From NCBI RefSeq assembly GCF_000258425.1, contig NC_017461.1, forward strand, positions 496,001 to 560,000: a stretch of DNA of 64,000 nucleotides. Direction: 5' to 3'. A program made the position numbers and the translations under genes. Positions within the stretch are counted from its first letter, which is position 1. Each line of letters starts with the position of its first letter. Below, piece after piece: positions 45,081-52,688 of the stretch. The stretch is from Fervidicoccus fontis Kam940. Lineage in GTDB: Archaea > Thermoproteota > Thermoprotei_A > Sulfolobales > Fervidicoccaceae. The notes beneath the pieces were generated by a model. That model saw only the letters and a list, made by a program, of their open reading frames with translations, was not told the DNA's origin and ran no database searches.

Positions 45081-45635
45081 CTATTGATTTCTCCTTATAC
45101 TTTTTGCAGCATAAGTGGCAATAAATCCATAAACTGCACCGCTAACCATTGATGCAATCACCCATAGAGACATCTCAATGCTACTTCCAATTGTCCCAAA
45201 CAACAAAGCATCTAATGCCACTGCAACAGGTCCGGCGGCAATCGCTGAAAGAACTCCAGAGATAATATCCCATCTTTTATATCTGAAAAGGAAATATACA
45301 AATTCCGATGCGAGTCCCTGCAAAAGCCCGTAAATTATGTTAGTTATTCCGCCTGCTGGAGCTATTAAAGTTTCAACGAATGCCCCTATTACTTCCCCAA
45401 ATAGAGCTGAAAGAGGCTTTCTTATAAGCGTGGCAGCAAGAGGAGCACCTATAAACCAAAGGCCGTATGAAGCCAATCTTGCGCCAACTGGACCTCCTAC
45501 AGCTTCAACTGCATAATAAATTGACCATGATCCAGCAAATATAATTCCTGTTACTACACCAACGAGTGCTAAAATTGCGAGGTCAATGCCTGTATAGCTT
45601 GTTTTCTTCTTTTCTTTTTTCTCTGCACTGTTCAT
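45081..45635 (-). CDS. ykoE: Thiamine/HMP ECF transporter, substrate-binding membrane subunit
   Basis: 184 residues with five or six helices. WSIYYAVEAVGGPVGARLASYGLWFIGAPLAA and FVETLIAPAGGITNIIYGLLQG are YkoE-type segments. YkoE is the S component of an ECF transporter for hydroxymethylpyrimidine or thiamine. It follows the EcfT gene after a 58-bp gap with a TATA-like element, so it may also be transcribed alone. Convergent with the ThiR-like gene, 15 bp apart. Confidence 0.85.
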   Translation of the reverse strand: MNSAEKKEKKKTSYTGIDLAILALVGVVTGIIFAGSWSIYYAVEAVGGPVGARLASYGLWFIGAPLAATLIRKPLSALFGEVIGAFVETLIAPAGGITNIIYGLLQGLASEFVYFLFRYKRWDIISGVLSAIAAGPVAVALDALLFGTIGSSIEMSLWVIASMVSGAVYGFIATYAAKSIRRNQ

Positions 45636-45693
45636 ATGAGACCATCAAAACATTAAATGTAATAATAAGGATATAAAGTTATTGATTGTAAAG

Positions 45694-46416
45694 TTATAAA
45701 AATTTTACAAATATAATCGCAATCGCCCATTCTACTGCAATTAAACTTAGTATAAATATATCATATATAGAAAGTTTCTCCTTTTTTATCCTCTTCCTAA
45801 GCTTTACGCCTCTAAGCTCTGCAGAAATTCCGCTCCACTGGGCTCTTTCATAGCTTACATTTAATATAGAAATTAAAACTTCTTTTAAGATTAAAGGATT
45901 GAGTATATTTGTACCAGCCTTCCTCTCTTTTCTGGCTATCTGAAGCTCTCTGTAGTCTCTAGAAATTAATGGAAAAAGCCTAAAAGCGTGGGATATAGAA
46001 AATGCTATCCACGGCGGCATTCCAAGGTCTCGCTCTAAAGACCTGATCAGCTCTCTGGAACCTCCACTCATACCCAACATGAAGAGAGTTGAACCGATTA
46101 TTAGGAAGAACCTTAAATTTACAAGCAAAAAGGATGTTAATGCGTTGTACCTAACAGAGAGCCCTCCTATTTTAAACAACATAGGACCGGTATTGTGAAA
46201 ATAGATGCCGTTGATGAGGGCCCCCCACGCATTTATCATCAAAATAACAAAAATAAGCTTCATTGGAAGGGTCTTCCTTCCATAGCAAATACCTAATATG
46301 AAATTCAACAATGAGGGTATTAAGAGAGAGCTTGGCAAATTAAAAACAAATGCCATAATTGATACCGCAATCGCATATATGAAAAGCATAGAAGGCTTGA
46401 TTTTTCTATGCTCCAT
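45694..46416 (-). CDS. ykoC: ECF transporter transmembrane subunit EcfT
   Basis: 240 residues, five to six helices, and the coupling helices with the paired Ala-Arg-Gly-like motifs: QIARKERKAGT and SAELRGVKLRKR, where EcfT contacts its ATPases. In B. subtilis the equivalent is YkoC. It overlaps the ATPase gene by 11 bp, so translation is coupled. Together with the double ATPase and YkoE it forms a complete transporter. Confidence 0.88.
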   Translation of the reverse strand: MEHRKIKPSMLFIYAIAVSIMAFVFNLPSSLLIPSLLNFILGICYGRKTLPMKLIFVILMINAWGALINGIYFHNTGPMLFKIGGLSVRYNALTSFLLVNLRFFLIIGSTLFMLGMSGGSRELIRSLERDLGMPPWIAFSISHAFRLFPLISRDYRELQIARKERKAGTNILNPLILKEVLISILNVSYERAQWSGISAELRGVKLRKRIKKEKLSIYDIFILSLIAVEWAIAIIFVKFL

Positions 46417-47854
46417 GACTTACACCTGAAATGGTCTCTAGCTTTTTCGCTTCATCAATAGGATCCACTTCTTTGATACTTCCATTATATGTAGCATAAG
46501 CTCTATCTGCAATTTCAGACAAGACTCTTGGATCGTGAGTAGAAATCAGGAAAGAAGTGCCTTTTTCTTTAAGCTTGATAACATTGCTGAAAAAATCAAA
46601 TAGCATAAACTTGTCAAGTCCAACAGTAGGTTCATCAAAAAGAACGATTGAAGGTTCGTAGCTCCATGCTATTACTGCAGAAAGCCACCTCCTTTGCCCA
46701 AGGCTAAGCGTGTAAGGTGAAGAGTTCTTTCTGCTTTCATAGAAGTCGAGCAGTGCTATTAATTCATCCTTTCTCTTTCCGGTCTTTTTCGATAGGAATT
46801 CGAGCTCTTCTTTCAAAGTGTTTTTTATAAACAAATAGTCAGGAACTTGAGGTACATAAAAAGGCTTGACATTCTTTCTTTCCGCATAAATTTTTATCTC
46901 TCCACTATATTTTTTATGAAAGCCTGCGATAGTTTTTAAGAGAGTTGTCTTCCCGGAGCCGTTTGGACCTACTAATGCAACAACCTCTCCCCTTCTCAAA
47001 TCCAGATCAATATTTCTCAATATGTAGTCGCTTTCGTCATACCAGCATTCAACCCCTCTCATTTCTAGAATTTTTTCTCTCCTATTTTCATCTTTTTTCT
47101 TCTTGGTTTCAGAAACAGGATAAGAATCTACACCCAAAGAATCTAATTTTTCCAAAAATTCAGGAGAAATAGTGATGTCCTTGAAATAAGTGGTATCTGA
47201 ATTTTTTCCCAATACTATAAGCTCAGATGCCATATCAATAAAATATTTTACTTTATGTTCTACCACAATAATGCTTTTTCCCATCCTTATTTCGCTAGCA
47301 ATAAAATTTCTAACATCATTAATACCCCATGGATCTAAAGATGCTGTAGGCTCGTCGAATATAATTATAGGGGGATCATGAGCTATTGCAGAAGCCAATG
47401 ATAGTCTTCTTTTCTCTCCTCCGGATAGGTTTTCAACATGCTCAAACATCTTTTTCTTCAAACCAAATGTTTCTAAAAGGTTTTCCGTCTTTTTCTTTGC
47501 TTCACTTTCTTCGAAGCCAAAGTTTTCAAGTGTGAACATCACTTCATCAAATGGCGTTGGCATTAAAAGTTGCCTATCAGGATCTTGAAGGACAAAACCG
47601 AAGATTTTGCCAGAAAATGAAAGCGGCTCATCTAGCTTCAGTATGTCTGTTGAACGGTAAATAACTTTTCCATCAGCCCATCCTTTTAATAAAGATGTAA
47701 GCACGCCAGTAATAGCAAAAAGCAAAGTAGTTTTTCCAGAACCTGAATGACCTCCTATTAAAATGAGTTTACCGCTTTCAGCATCAAAACTGATATTGTT
47801 CAGTATTTTTTCGCTTTCATTATAACCAGCAGAGTTTATACGTACACTTAGCAT
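46406..47854 (-). CDS. ykoD: ECF transporter duplicated ATPase
   Basis: About 482 residues holding two ABC ATPase domains in tandem. First: Walker A GGHSGSGKTTLL, signature LSGGEKRRLSLA, Walker B PPIIIFDEPTASLD. Second: Walker A GPNGSGKTTLLKT, signature LSLGQRRWLSA, Walker B SIVLFDEPTVGLD. This is the YkoD arrangement of the thiamine/HMP transporter. ATG 47854 (MLSVRINSAGY) is preferred to a TTG four codons upstream. First gene of the transporter operon. Confidence 0.92.
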   Translation of the reverse strand: MLSVRINSAGYNESEKILNNISFDAESGKLILIGGHSGSGKTTLLFAITGVLTSLLKGWADGKVIYRSTDILKLDEPLSFSGKIFGFVLQDPDRQLLMPTPFDEVMFTLENFGFEESEAKKKTENLLETFGLKKKMFEHVENLSGGEKRRLSLASAIAHDPPIIIFDEPTASLDPWGINDVRNFIASEIRMGKSIIVVEHKVKYFIDMASELIVLGKNSDTTYFKDITISPEFLEKLDSLGVDSYPVSETKKKKDENRREKILEMRGVECWYDESDYILRNIDLDLRRGEVVALVGPNGSGKTTLLKTIAGFHKKYSGEIKIYAERKNVKPFYVPQVPDYLFIKNTLKEELEFLSKKTGKRKDELIALLDFYESRKNSSPYTLSLGQRRWLSAVIAWSYEPSIVLFDEPTVGLDKFMLFDFFSNVIKLKEKGTSFLISTHDPRVLSEIADRAYATYNGSIKEVDPIDEAKKLETISGVSHGA

Positions 47855-47920
47855 AAAAATCAGCAATAATACTATTATCTTTTTATTGATAAATATATTA
47901 TTATAAAAAAGATTAAAAAA

Positions 47921-48670
47921 TTAGATCCTTTTGATTACTGCTTCAGGGAATTCTCTGAGAACTTCCTCTAAAACCTTTTCTGAAAAAACTTCCAGCTTAT
48001 ATACATTTAAAAATTCCATAGTGAGGTCTACTACCGTCATGTTCTTTTCTAATCCCAAAAGAACAGTTGGTTCTGATGACAGCTCCCCTTTTATCTTTGA
48101 GACTATTTCTTTAACTCTCTCTAAAGCCTCCAATGGCTTCACTGTTTGAGGGATGTAGATTCTTACTCTATACATATACCCTATGGGGGTCGTTCTGTTT
48201 ATAATTATTGAATTGCTCAGTCTTATATTTGAAATAAAGATTCTCTCCCTTCTAGCTGTTTCCAAAAATATGCCATTGTCCTCAATGCTTATAACCCTTC
48301 CGAAAATGCCATCAACTTCGATCCAGTCCCCTATTTTAAAAGACTTTGTTCCTCTTAGCAAAAATTGAATCCCCCAGTTCCTAAGGACGTCAGCAAACGA
48401 AATTACTATAGCTAAGCCCAGCAATAAGATAATAACGTCTAATATAGAAGTTTGAGGAGAAATTATAGATATTGCAATCAAAGCTCCTAAAACATATATT
48501 GCATATGAAAAGACGGATTTTACTTCTAGTCTAAGTGAAGGATCTATCCTTGAAAAGACCTTATTTATTAGCTTATCTAAGTACTTTACGAAAAAATATA
48601 TAAAAATTATAAATATGACTGATATTATAACTCTTATTACAAATTCATTAGACAAACCGAAAAGGATCAT
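47921..48670 (-). CDS. mscS: MscS-family mechanosensitive channel
   Basis: 249 residues: three N-terminal helices, the pore segment ILLLGLAIVISFADVLRNWGIQ, then the beta domain (FKIGDWIEVDGIFGRVISIE, characteristic of MscS) and an alpha/beta C-terminal domain. It opens under membrane tension to release solutes after hypo-osmotic shock. Its ATG overlaps the HAD gene stop (ATGA). Last gene of a four-gene osmotic set with a glycosyltransferase, TrkA protein and HAD phosphatase. Confidence 0.92.
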   Translation of the reverse strand: MILFGLSNEFVIRVIISVIFIIFIYFFVKYLDKLINKVFSRIDPSLRLEVKSVFSYAIYVLGALIAISIISPQTSILDVIILLLGLAIVISFADVLRNWGIQFLLRGTKSFKIGDWIEVDGIFGRVISIEDNGIFLETARRERIFISNIRLSNSIIINRTTPIGYMYRVRIYIPQTVKPLEALERVKEIVSKIKGELSSEPTVLLGLEKNMTVVDLTMEFLNVYKLEVFSEKVLEEVLREFPEAVIKRI

Positions 48671-49317
48671 TTTTTATCACCTAAATTTTCAATTATTCTT
48701 ATGGCTGAGCAAAGATCTTTCACTGCATATGTGGCCTTATTCTTCAAAAAACATGGTACATTTCCGTTGTCTATTAAAATTGACTTGTCCGCCTCTAAAA
48801 ACATGCACAAATCGACTATTGAGTCTCCTATTGCGAGAGTAAACTCGTCCTTATTCCTCCTAACTATATACCTTTTGCACACAGGACAGTTGAGGCACCA
48901 GGGAGTTTCTATCTTCCCAATTGAAATCTTTACGCCTATAACTTTGGAGTTTTCCCTTTCTACAACAAGCTCGGGAGCAAATATGTTTACATTTGAAATG
49001 TTCAGCTTATATTTAAATAGCGCTTGAATTGGTTGCTTATATGCGAGAGAGACTATGTTTATTTCGAATCCTTTTTCTTTTAATAAATTGAGAAGCTTTT
49101 CTGTGCAATCAAAGATTTTTGTATTAAGGACAGCCTTATTTATTCCTCGTAAATCTATTCCGCTTAAAAGGTTTGAGATCTTTATAGATTTGATGTACTC
49201 ATCTTCTCTTGACAAAAGAATTTGTCTAGTTTTTTCCTCAAGTCCAAAGCTTCTGCTTATAACAAATGCTGTTCTCTCTGATGTAATAGTAAGATCAAGG
49301 TCTATAAATGCCTTCAT
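48667..49317 (-). CDS. HAD-superfamily phosphatase with CxxCxxC insert
   Basis: 216 residues. Catalytic FIDLDLTIT (Asp6 nucleophile, Asp8 acid), and AIGDSIVDLCMFLEA, the metal-binding motif III of phosphoserine-phosphatase-like enzymes. An inserted CLNCPVC (Cys141, 144, 147) could bind a metal. The substrate is unknown. Because a GpgS-like enzyme is encoded in the same operon, dephosphorylation of glucosyl-3-phosphoglycerate is a reasonable guess; it is not a standard MpgP by motif. Overlaps neighbours on both sides. Confidence 0.8.
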   Translation of the reverse strand: MKAFIDLDLTITSERTAFVISRSFGLEEKTRQILLSREDEYIKSIKISNLLSGIDLRGINKAVLNTKIFDCTEKLLNLLKEKGFEINIVSLAYKQPIQALFKYKLNISNVNIFAPELVVERENSKVIGVKISIGKIETPWCLNCPVCKRYIVRRNKDEFTLAIGDSIVDLCMFLEADKSILIDNGNVPCFLKNKATYAVKDLCSAIRIIENLGDKK

Positions 49318-50015
49318 GTTTCTTTCAGCCCTAAGGTCTTTTTTACAAAATCTTTAATTTTTTCTTGAAAACCTTCAGATTTTTCCTTTTCAATTGCAAA
49401 AATCAAATAATCGCCCTGCTCTATCTCATCTATATTCTTTGGTTTATTTTCCTTGGAAGACAAAACTCTTATTGCCTTTACTTCATTCTTGGTGTTAATA
49501 TTCTTAACAAAACTTACTAGAGCTTCTTTTCCCTCTAGTAACTTAGAAGGTCTCAATGCTAAAATGTCCAGACCGAGAAAATTGGGAAGCTCGTACTTAA
49601 CAGGTCTGTCTATAGCTATAATACTTTTCACATAGTTCTCTAAAAAAAGCGTAGGATCAATGATAAAATCAGCTCCAGCTTCACGCATGTTTTCATAGTT
49701 CATAGGATTGTTAATAAGTCCAACAACTATTGGAACGGAAAAATCCTTTTTTGCAAATGAGCAGAGCTTTATATTTAAAGCATCAGAGTCAGTTAAAGAA
49801 AAGAATGTATCTGCCAAATTTATCTCTGCACTTTCAAGCACTTTTTTGTCCCTGAGATCGCCTGCAACTGCTTTTCCATTTACTTGCTTTGCCATAATGG
49901 TTGCTACTTCTATAGACCTTTCTATTACTATTATTATTCCACTCGGATCCGCTTCTCTAATCCCTTTCAGCGCAAATGTAGTAAAATGTGTTGAACCTAC
50001 AATTACATGCCTCAC
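49314..50015 (-). CDS. trkA: TrkA-type K+ transport regulator
   Basis: 233 residues. A Rossmann RCK-N domain (HVIVGSTHFTTFALKGI, then GDLRDKKVLESAEINLADTFFSLT) is followed by a TrkA-C-like domain at the C-terminus (residues about 140-215, ending in a basic tail). Such proteins bind NAD(H) and ATP and gate K+ uptake or antiporters. No Trk channel gene is nearby, but the Kef-type antiporter at 41966-43684 lacks a TrkA domain and could be a partner. GTG start overlaps the glycosyltransferase stop. Confidence 0.88.
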   Translation of the reverse strand: MRHVIVGSTHFTTFALKGIREADPSGIIIVIERSIEVATIMAKQVNGKAVAGDLRDKKVLESAEINLADTFFSLTDSDALNIKLCSFAKKDFSVPIVVGLINNPMNYENMREAGADFIIDPTLFLENYVKSIIAIDRPVKYELPNFLGLDILALRPSKLLEGKEALVSFVKNINTKNEVKAIRVLSSKENKPKNIDEIEQGDYLIFAIEKEKSEGFQEKIKDFVKKTLGLKET

Positions 50016-50761
50016 ATTTCTTCACCCTCTTCATATTTTTGAGTTTTACTTTCTTCTATGTATTTCGCAAGCAATTCTTCGCCTTTAGATTCAGATATCT
50101 TCCCATCTTGGGTAGCTCTTCTAATTATAGTTTGTGCAACTTCGTAAGCCATCTCAGTAAGCATTGGCAATGGTTTCATGTCATGATCTTTAAATCCTAA
50201 ATTTTCTTCCTTAATTTTGAAACCGGCTTTATATATATCTAGTACTATCCCAATATCAACCCCCCACCCCAACTCCCAATTTACCTTAGAAAAAGCTTCA
50301 GAAGTTCCAGCAATTTCGCCGCTTAATGGCTGAGAAAGATACGAAAGCTCAGGATAAAAGATCCTGAGCAGAGGTTTAGCCACAAGCTCAGTTACTCTCC
50401 CTGATTTCCTTCCAAATGTTCCCTTTACGAAGTCCGTCTCACCCTTCAAGATCGGTTCAATAAGCTTATTAATAAAATCAGGAGTGAGGTTCTTTATATC
50501 TGCATCTAGAAAAACAATTATATCTTTGGTCGAGTAATAGTAACCATCTCTCATCGCAACCCCTTTTCCTGGATACTTTAAAATGCTTTGGAAGATAACT
50601 TTTGCTCCAAGTTTTTTCGCAATAGCAGGTGTATTATCAACGCTTCCTCCGTCCACTAAAATGATTTCCCTTACGTTCTTTGCTTTTTTTGCAGTTTTTA
50701 CAGAATGTGCAATGAATTTTTCTTCATCTTTCGCTGGAAAGATTACAGAAACTTCTTTCAT
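50012..50761 (-). CDS. gpgS: GT-A glycosyltransferase, GpgS-like (glucosyl-3-phosphoglycerate synthase)
   Basis: 249 residues. NTP-sugar binding VSVIFPAKDEEKFI, metal site VFLDADIKN (Asp86-Asp88), and the stretch GRVTELVAKPLLRIFYPEL followed by QPLSGEIAGTSEAF, which closely resembles the GT81 GpgS family (from memory). GpgS makes glucosyl-3-phosphoglycerate, the precursor of the compatible solute glucosylglycerate. A TATA-like ATATAAATATC lies only about 20-25 nt before the ATG, so the transcript may be nearly leaderless. First gene of the osmotic operon. Confidence 0.85.
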   Translation of the reverse strand: MKEVSVIFPAKDEEKFIAHSVKTAKKAKNVREIILVDGGSVDNTPAIAKKLGAKVIFQSILKYPGKGVAMRDGYYYSTKDIIVFLDADIKNLTPDFINKLIEPILKGETDFVKGTFGRKSGRVTELVAKPLLRIFYPELSYLSQPLSGEIAGTSEAFSKVNWELGWGVDIGIVLDIYKAGFKIKEENLGFKDHDMKPLPMLTEMAYEVAQTIIRRATQDGKISESKGEELLAKYIEESKTQKYEEGEEM

Positions 50762-51090
50762 CTTCGATCTTTTAGATATTTATATTTCATTAATAATATT
50801 TTTTTAGCTTTAAATGTTTTCTCTACAAGCCAAGTATCTATTTTAATAGTTTTTCCATTTTAATATTAGTTGATTGCTTATTTCACGAGAATGAAAACAC
50901 TGACCTTCTCTCGCGCCTGGTCTGAACTTTTATCTTCTTCGCAGATGAAATATCTATTTACAAATGAATGAAGGGAGCCAGTAAACTCCCTAAAAGAAAC
51001 TTATTTCCAAAGGAATGAGATGAATCAGTTTAAAATTTATATTCTTAAAAAGCAATATACTGTGTTTAGCTCCTTTTATGAGGTGTTTTT
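50762..51090. other. Intergenic region upstream of the Rpo13 candidate (329 bp)
   Basis: It separates two divergent genes. Two possible hairpins are visible: CGAGA (50886-50890) with TCTCG (50909-50913), and GGGAG (50973-50977) with CTCCC (50986-50990). A TATA-like CTTAAAAAG (51044-51052) and GAGGTG (51080-51085) precede the plus-strand gene. No open frame of substance; a small RNA is possible but not shown. Confidence 0.45.
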
Positions 51091-51408
51091 ATGAGTGAGG
51101 AAGAAGAGGTAGAAGAGGTAGAAATTGAAGAGGAGGAAGAAAAGGAAGAAGCATCTGAAATGGAAGAGGAGGAAAGCTCTATAGGTTTTGACATATCTCC
51201 GGACGAAATCAATACAATGATTGAAATAGTAGAGAAAATTGAACAAGCAAGCGAGGGAAAAATAAGCAAAGAAGATCTCGATAAGGCTTATGGAGAGCTC
51301 ATTTCACACAAAGCTAAAGAAAAAGAAAAGAAGGAAAAGAGCGAAAGAAAGAAGGAAAAAAGCAACAAAAGTAAAAAAGGCAGAAAACCAAAGGCTAAGA
51401 AAAGTTAA
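51091..51408 (+). CDS. rpo13: Candidate RNA polymerase subunit Rpo13
   Basis: 105 residues with three zones: an extremely acidic start (1-29, mostly Glu), a helical centre (about 35-71; ISPDEINTMIEIVEKI, SEGKISKEDLDKAYGEL) and a lysine/serine-rich basic tail (74-105). This is the plan of Sulfolobus Rpo13 (about 104 residues: acidic head, helix-turn-helix with IQDIELLM and NGKITLEEAKKLF, lysine-rich tail; recalled from memory). The centre aligns in length and at I, D/E, M, E, GKI, E. A generic charged protein is the alternative. It has its own TATA and GAGGTG. Confidence 0.65.
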   Translation: MSEEEEVEEVEIEEEEEKEEASEMEEEESSIGFDISPDEINTMIEIVEKIEQASEGKISKEDLDKAYGELISHKAKEKEKKEKSERKKEKSNKSKKGRKPKAKKS

Positions 51409-51436
51409 ACGTCATTGACAAATTTCACGTATTTCT

Positions 51437-52594
51437 TTAAATTATTAATGACGCGAAGGAAATTGCTGTAATTATCGCTGGAATAGAGAAAAATATAGGA
51501 CTCTCTCCAAAAGTGAGCATTAATCCTGATAATACGCTTCCGATTAGATTTCCAACTTCTCTAGCCATATAATAAGAATGGTTTCCGTATCCGCTTGTAA
51601 GCTCTACAAAATAGTTATAGAGAGTAGAGTTTATAATTGAATACATTATGAGAGAGAATGCAATATATATTGGAAGGAATTGCGGATTTCTCGCAGCATC
51701 CAGGAAAAATATGAACCAAGCGCCTCTTATAAGTATAGAAAATGAAGCTAGTGAAAGGCTTTTGACTTTTGTTGATGATAGCATCAAGAGAACTAAGCCC
51801 ATTAATACATACGCAACTCCATTTGAAAGCCACATAATATGCATAGGAACACTTGATCGCAGAACAATAGGAAGTGCAGTAATCATGTAGTTTCCAACCA
51901 ACGTTGTTCCAAGAATTGCTATAAGTATGGAGATTGAGCTTTTGCTTTTTCTTATGCCTTCAAATTTTTTGAGGTAATAGCTATTGCTTATCAAATCTGA
52001 AGAAGTAAACCCACCGAGATAGAAGTTTATCCAGTTGAAGCTTTGCGAGAAAGCGTGAAACTTCCTCTCAAATCCGAATGGTATGGAAGGCAACGAAAGA
52101 AAGAATAATATTGAAAGAATTACAGCTATGAGCATGAATATATCTAAAGACAAGCCTAAAAATACTCCTCCTATTAGGATTAAAAGAACTCCTCTTGTTA
52201 TATACGAAATCATGTTCTGAAGAATTGATTTTTTTGACCACTGAGAGCTGTCATTCATTTCAAATATCGTGGTAGTAAGGGAGAGCGTCGAGCTTGAATT
52301 GCTAATGGCATTCAGTAAAAATGCTATAGTTACAGATAAAAAACTGTGAACATAGAGCAAGACAAATGAAGTCGCCATAGTAATAACTGAAATTGCACTT
52401 AGCAATTTATTATCTTCTGAATCTGAAAGAGGAGAAAGTATTTTATTTGACAGAATAAAAGTTACGCTCCACATAGCAGTAATGAATCCGTAAACTTGAG
52501 AAGATACATGAAAATTATATGCTATATAAGTTGAAAGTGCGCTGTTTATAAATGAAAGAAAAGACAGCGATATAGTTCCAATAAAAAACCACAT
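51437..52594 (-). CDS. MFS-like membrane transporter
   Basis: 385 residues with about 11-12 transmembrane helices and short loops. The usual MFS loop motif is only weak (SPLSDSEDNKLLSAIS after helix 2). Few charged residues in the helices. Not assignable to a substrate. It is convergent with the small charged gene, 28 bp apart, and 95 bp from the pyrophosphatase stop. Confidence 0.75.
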   Translation of the reverse strand: MWFFIGTISLSFLSFINSALSTYIAYNFHVSSQVYGFITAMWSVTFILSNKILSPLSDSEDNKLLSAISVITMATSFVLLYVHSFLSVTIAFLLNAISNSSSTLSLTTTIFEMNDSSQWSKKSILQNMISYITRGVLLILIGGVFLGLSLDIFMLIAVILSILFFLSLPSIPFGFERKFHAFSQSFNWINFYLGGFTSSDLISNSYYLKKFEGIRKSKSSISILIAILGTTLVGNYMITALPIVLRSSVPMHIMWLSNGVAYVLMGLVLLMLSSTKVKSLSLASFSILIRGAWFIFFLDAARNPQFLPIYIAFSLIMYSIINSTLYNYFVELTSGYGNHSYYMAREVGNLIGSVLSGLMLTFGESPIFFSIPAIITAISFASLII

Positions 52595-52688
52595 CAGCTA
52601 ATCCACCGTAATAATCAATTTAACGAAAATACCTTTAAAAGAAAAAGACCCTTTCCTTTTTTCATTATTTATTTTAAAAAACAAAAAA

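Noticed and set aside
50884-50925. C/D box sRNA
   Set aside because: Two CTGA boxes are present, but no proper RTGATGA box C at the required spacing.
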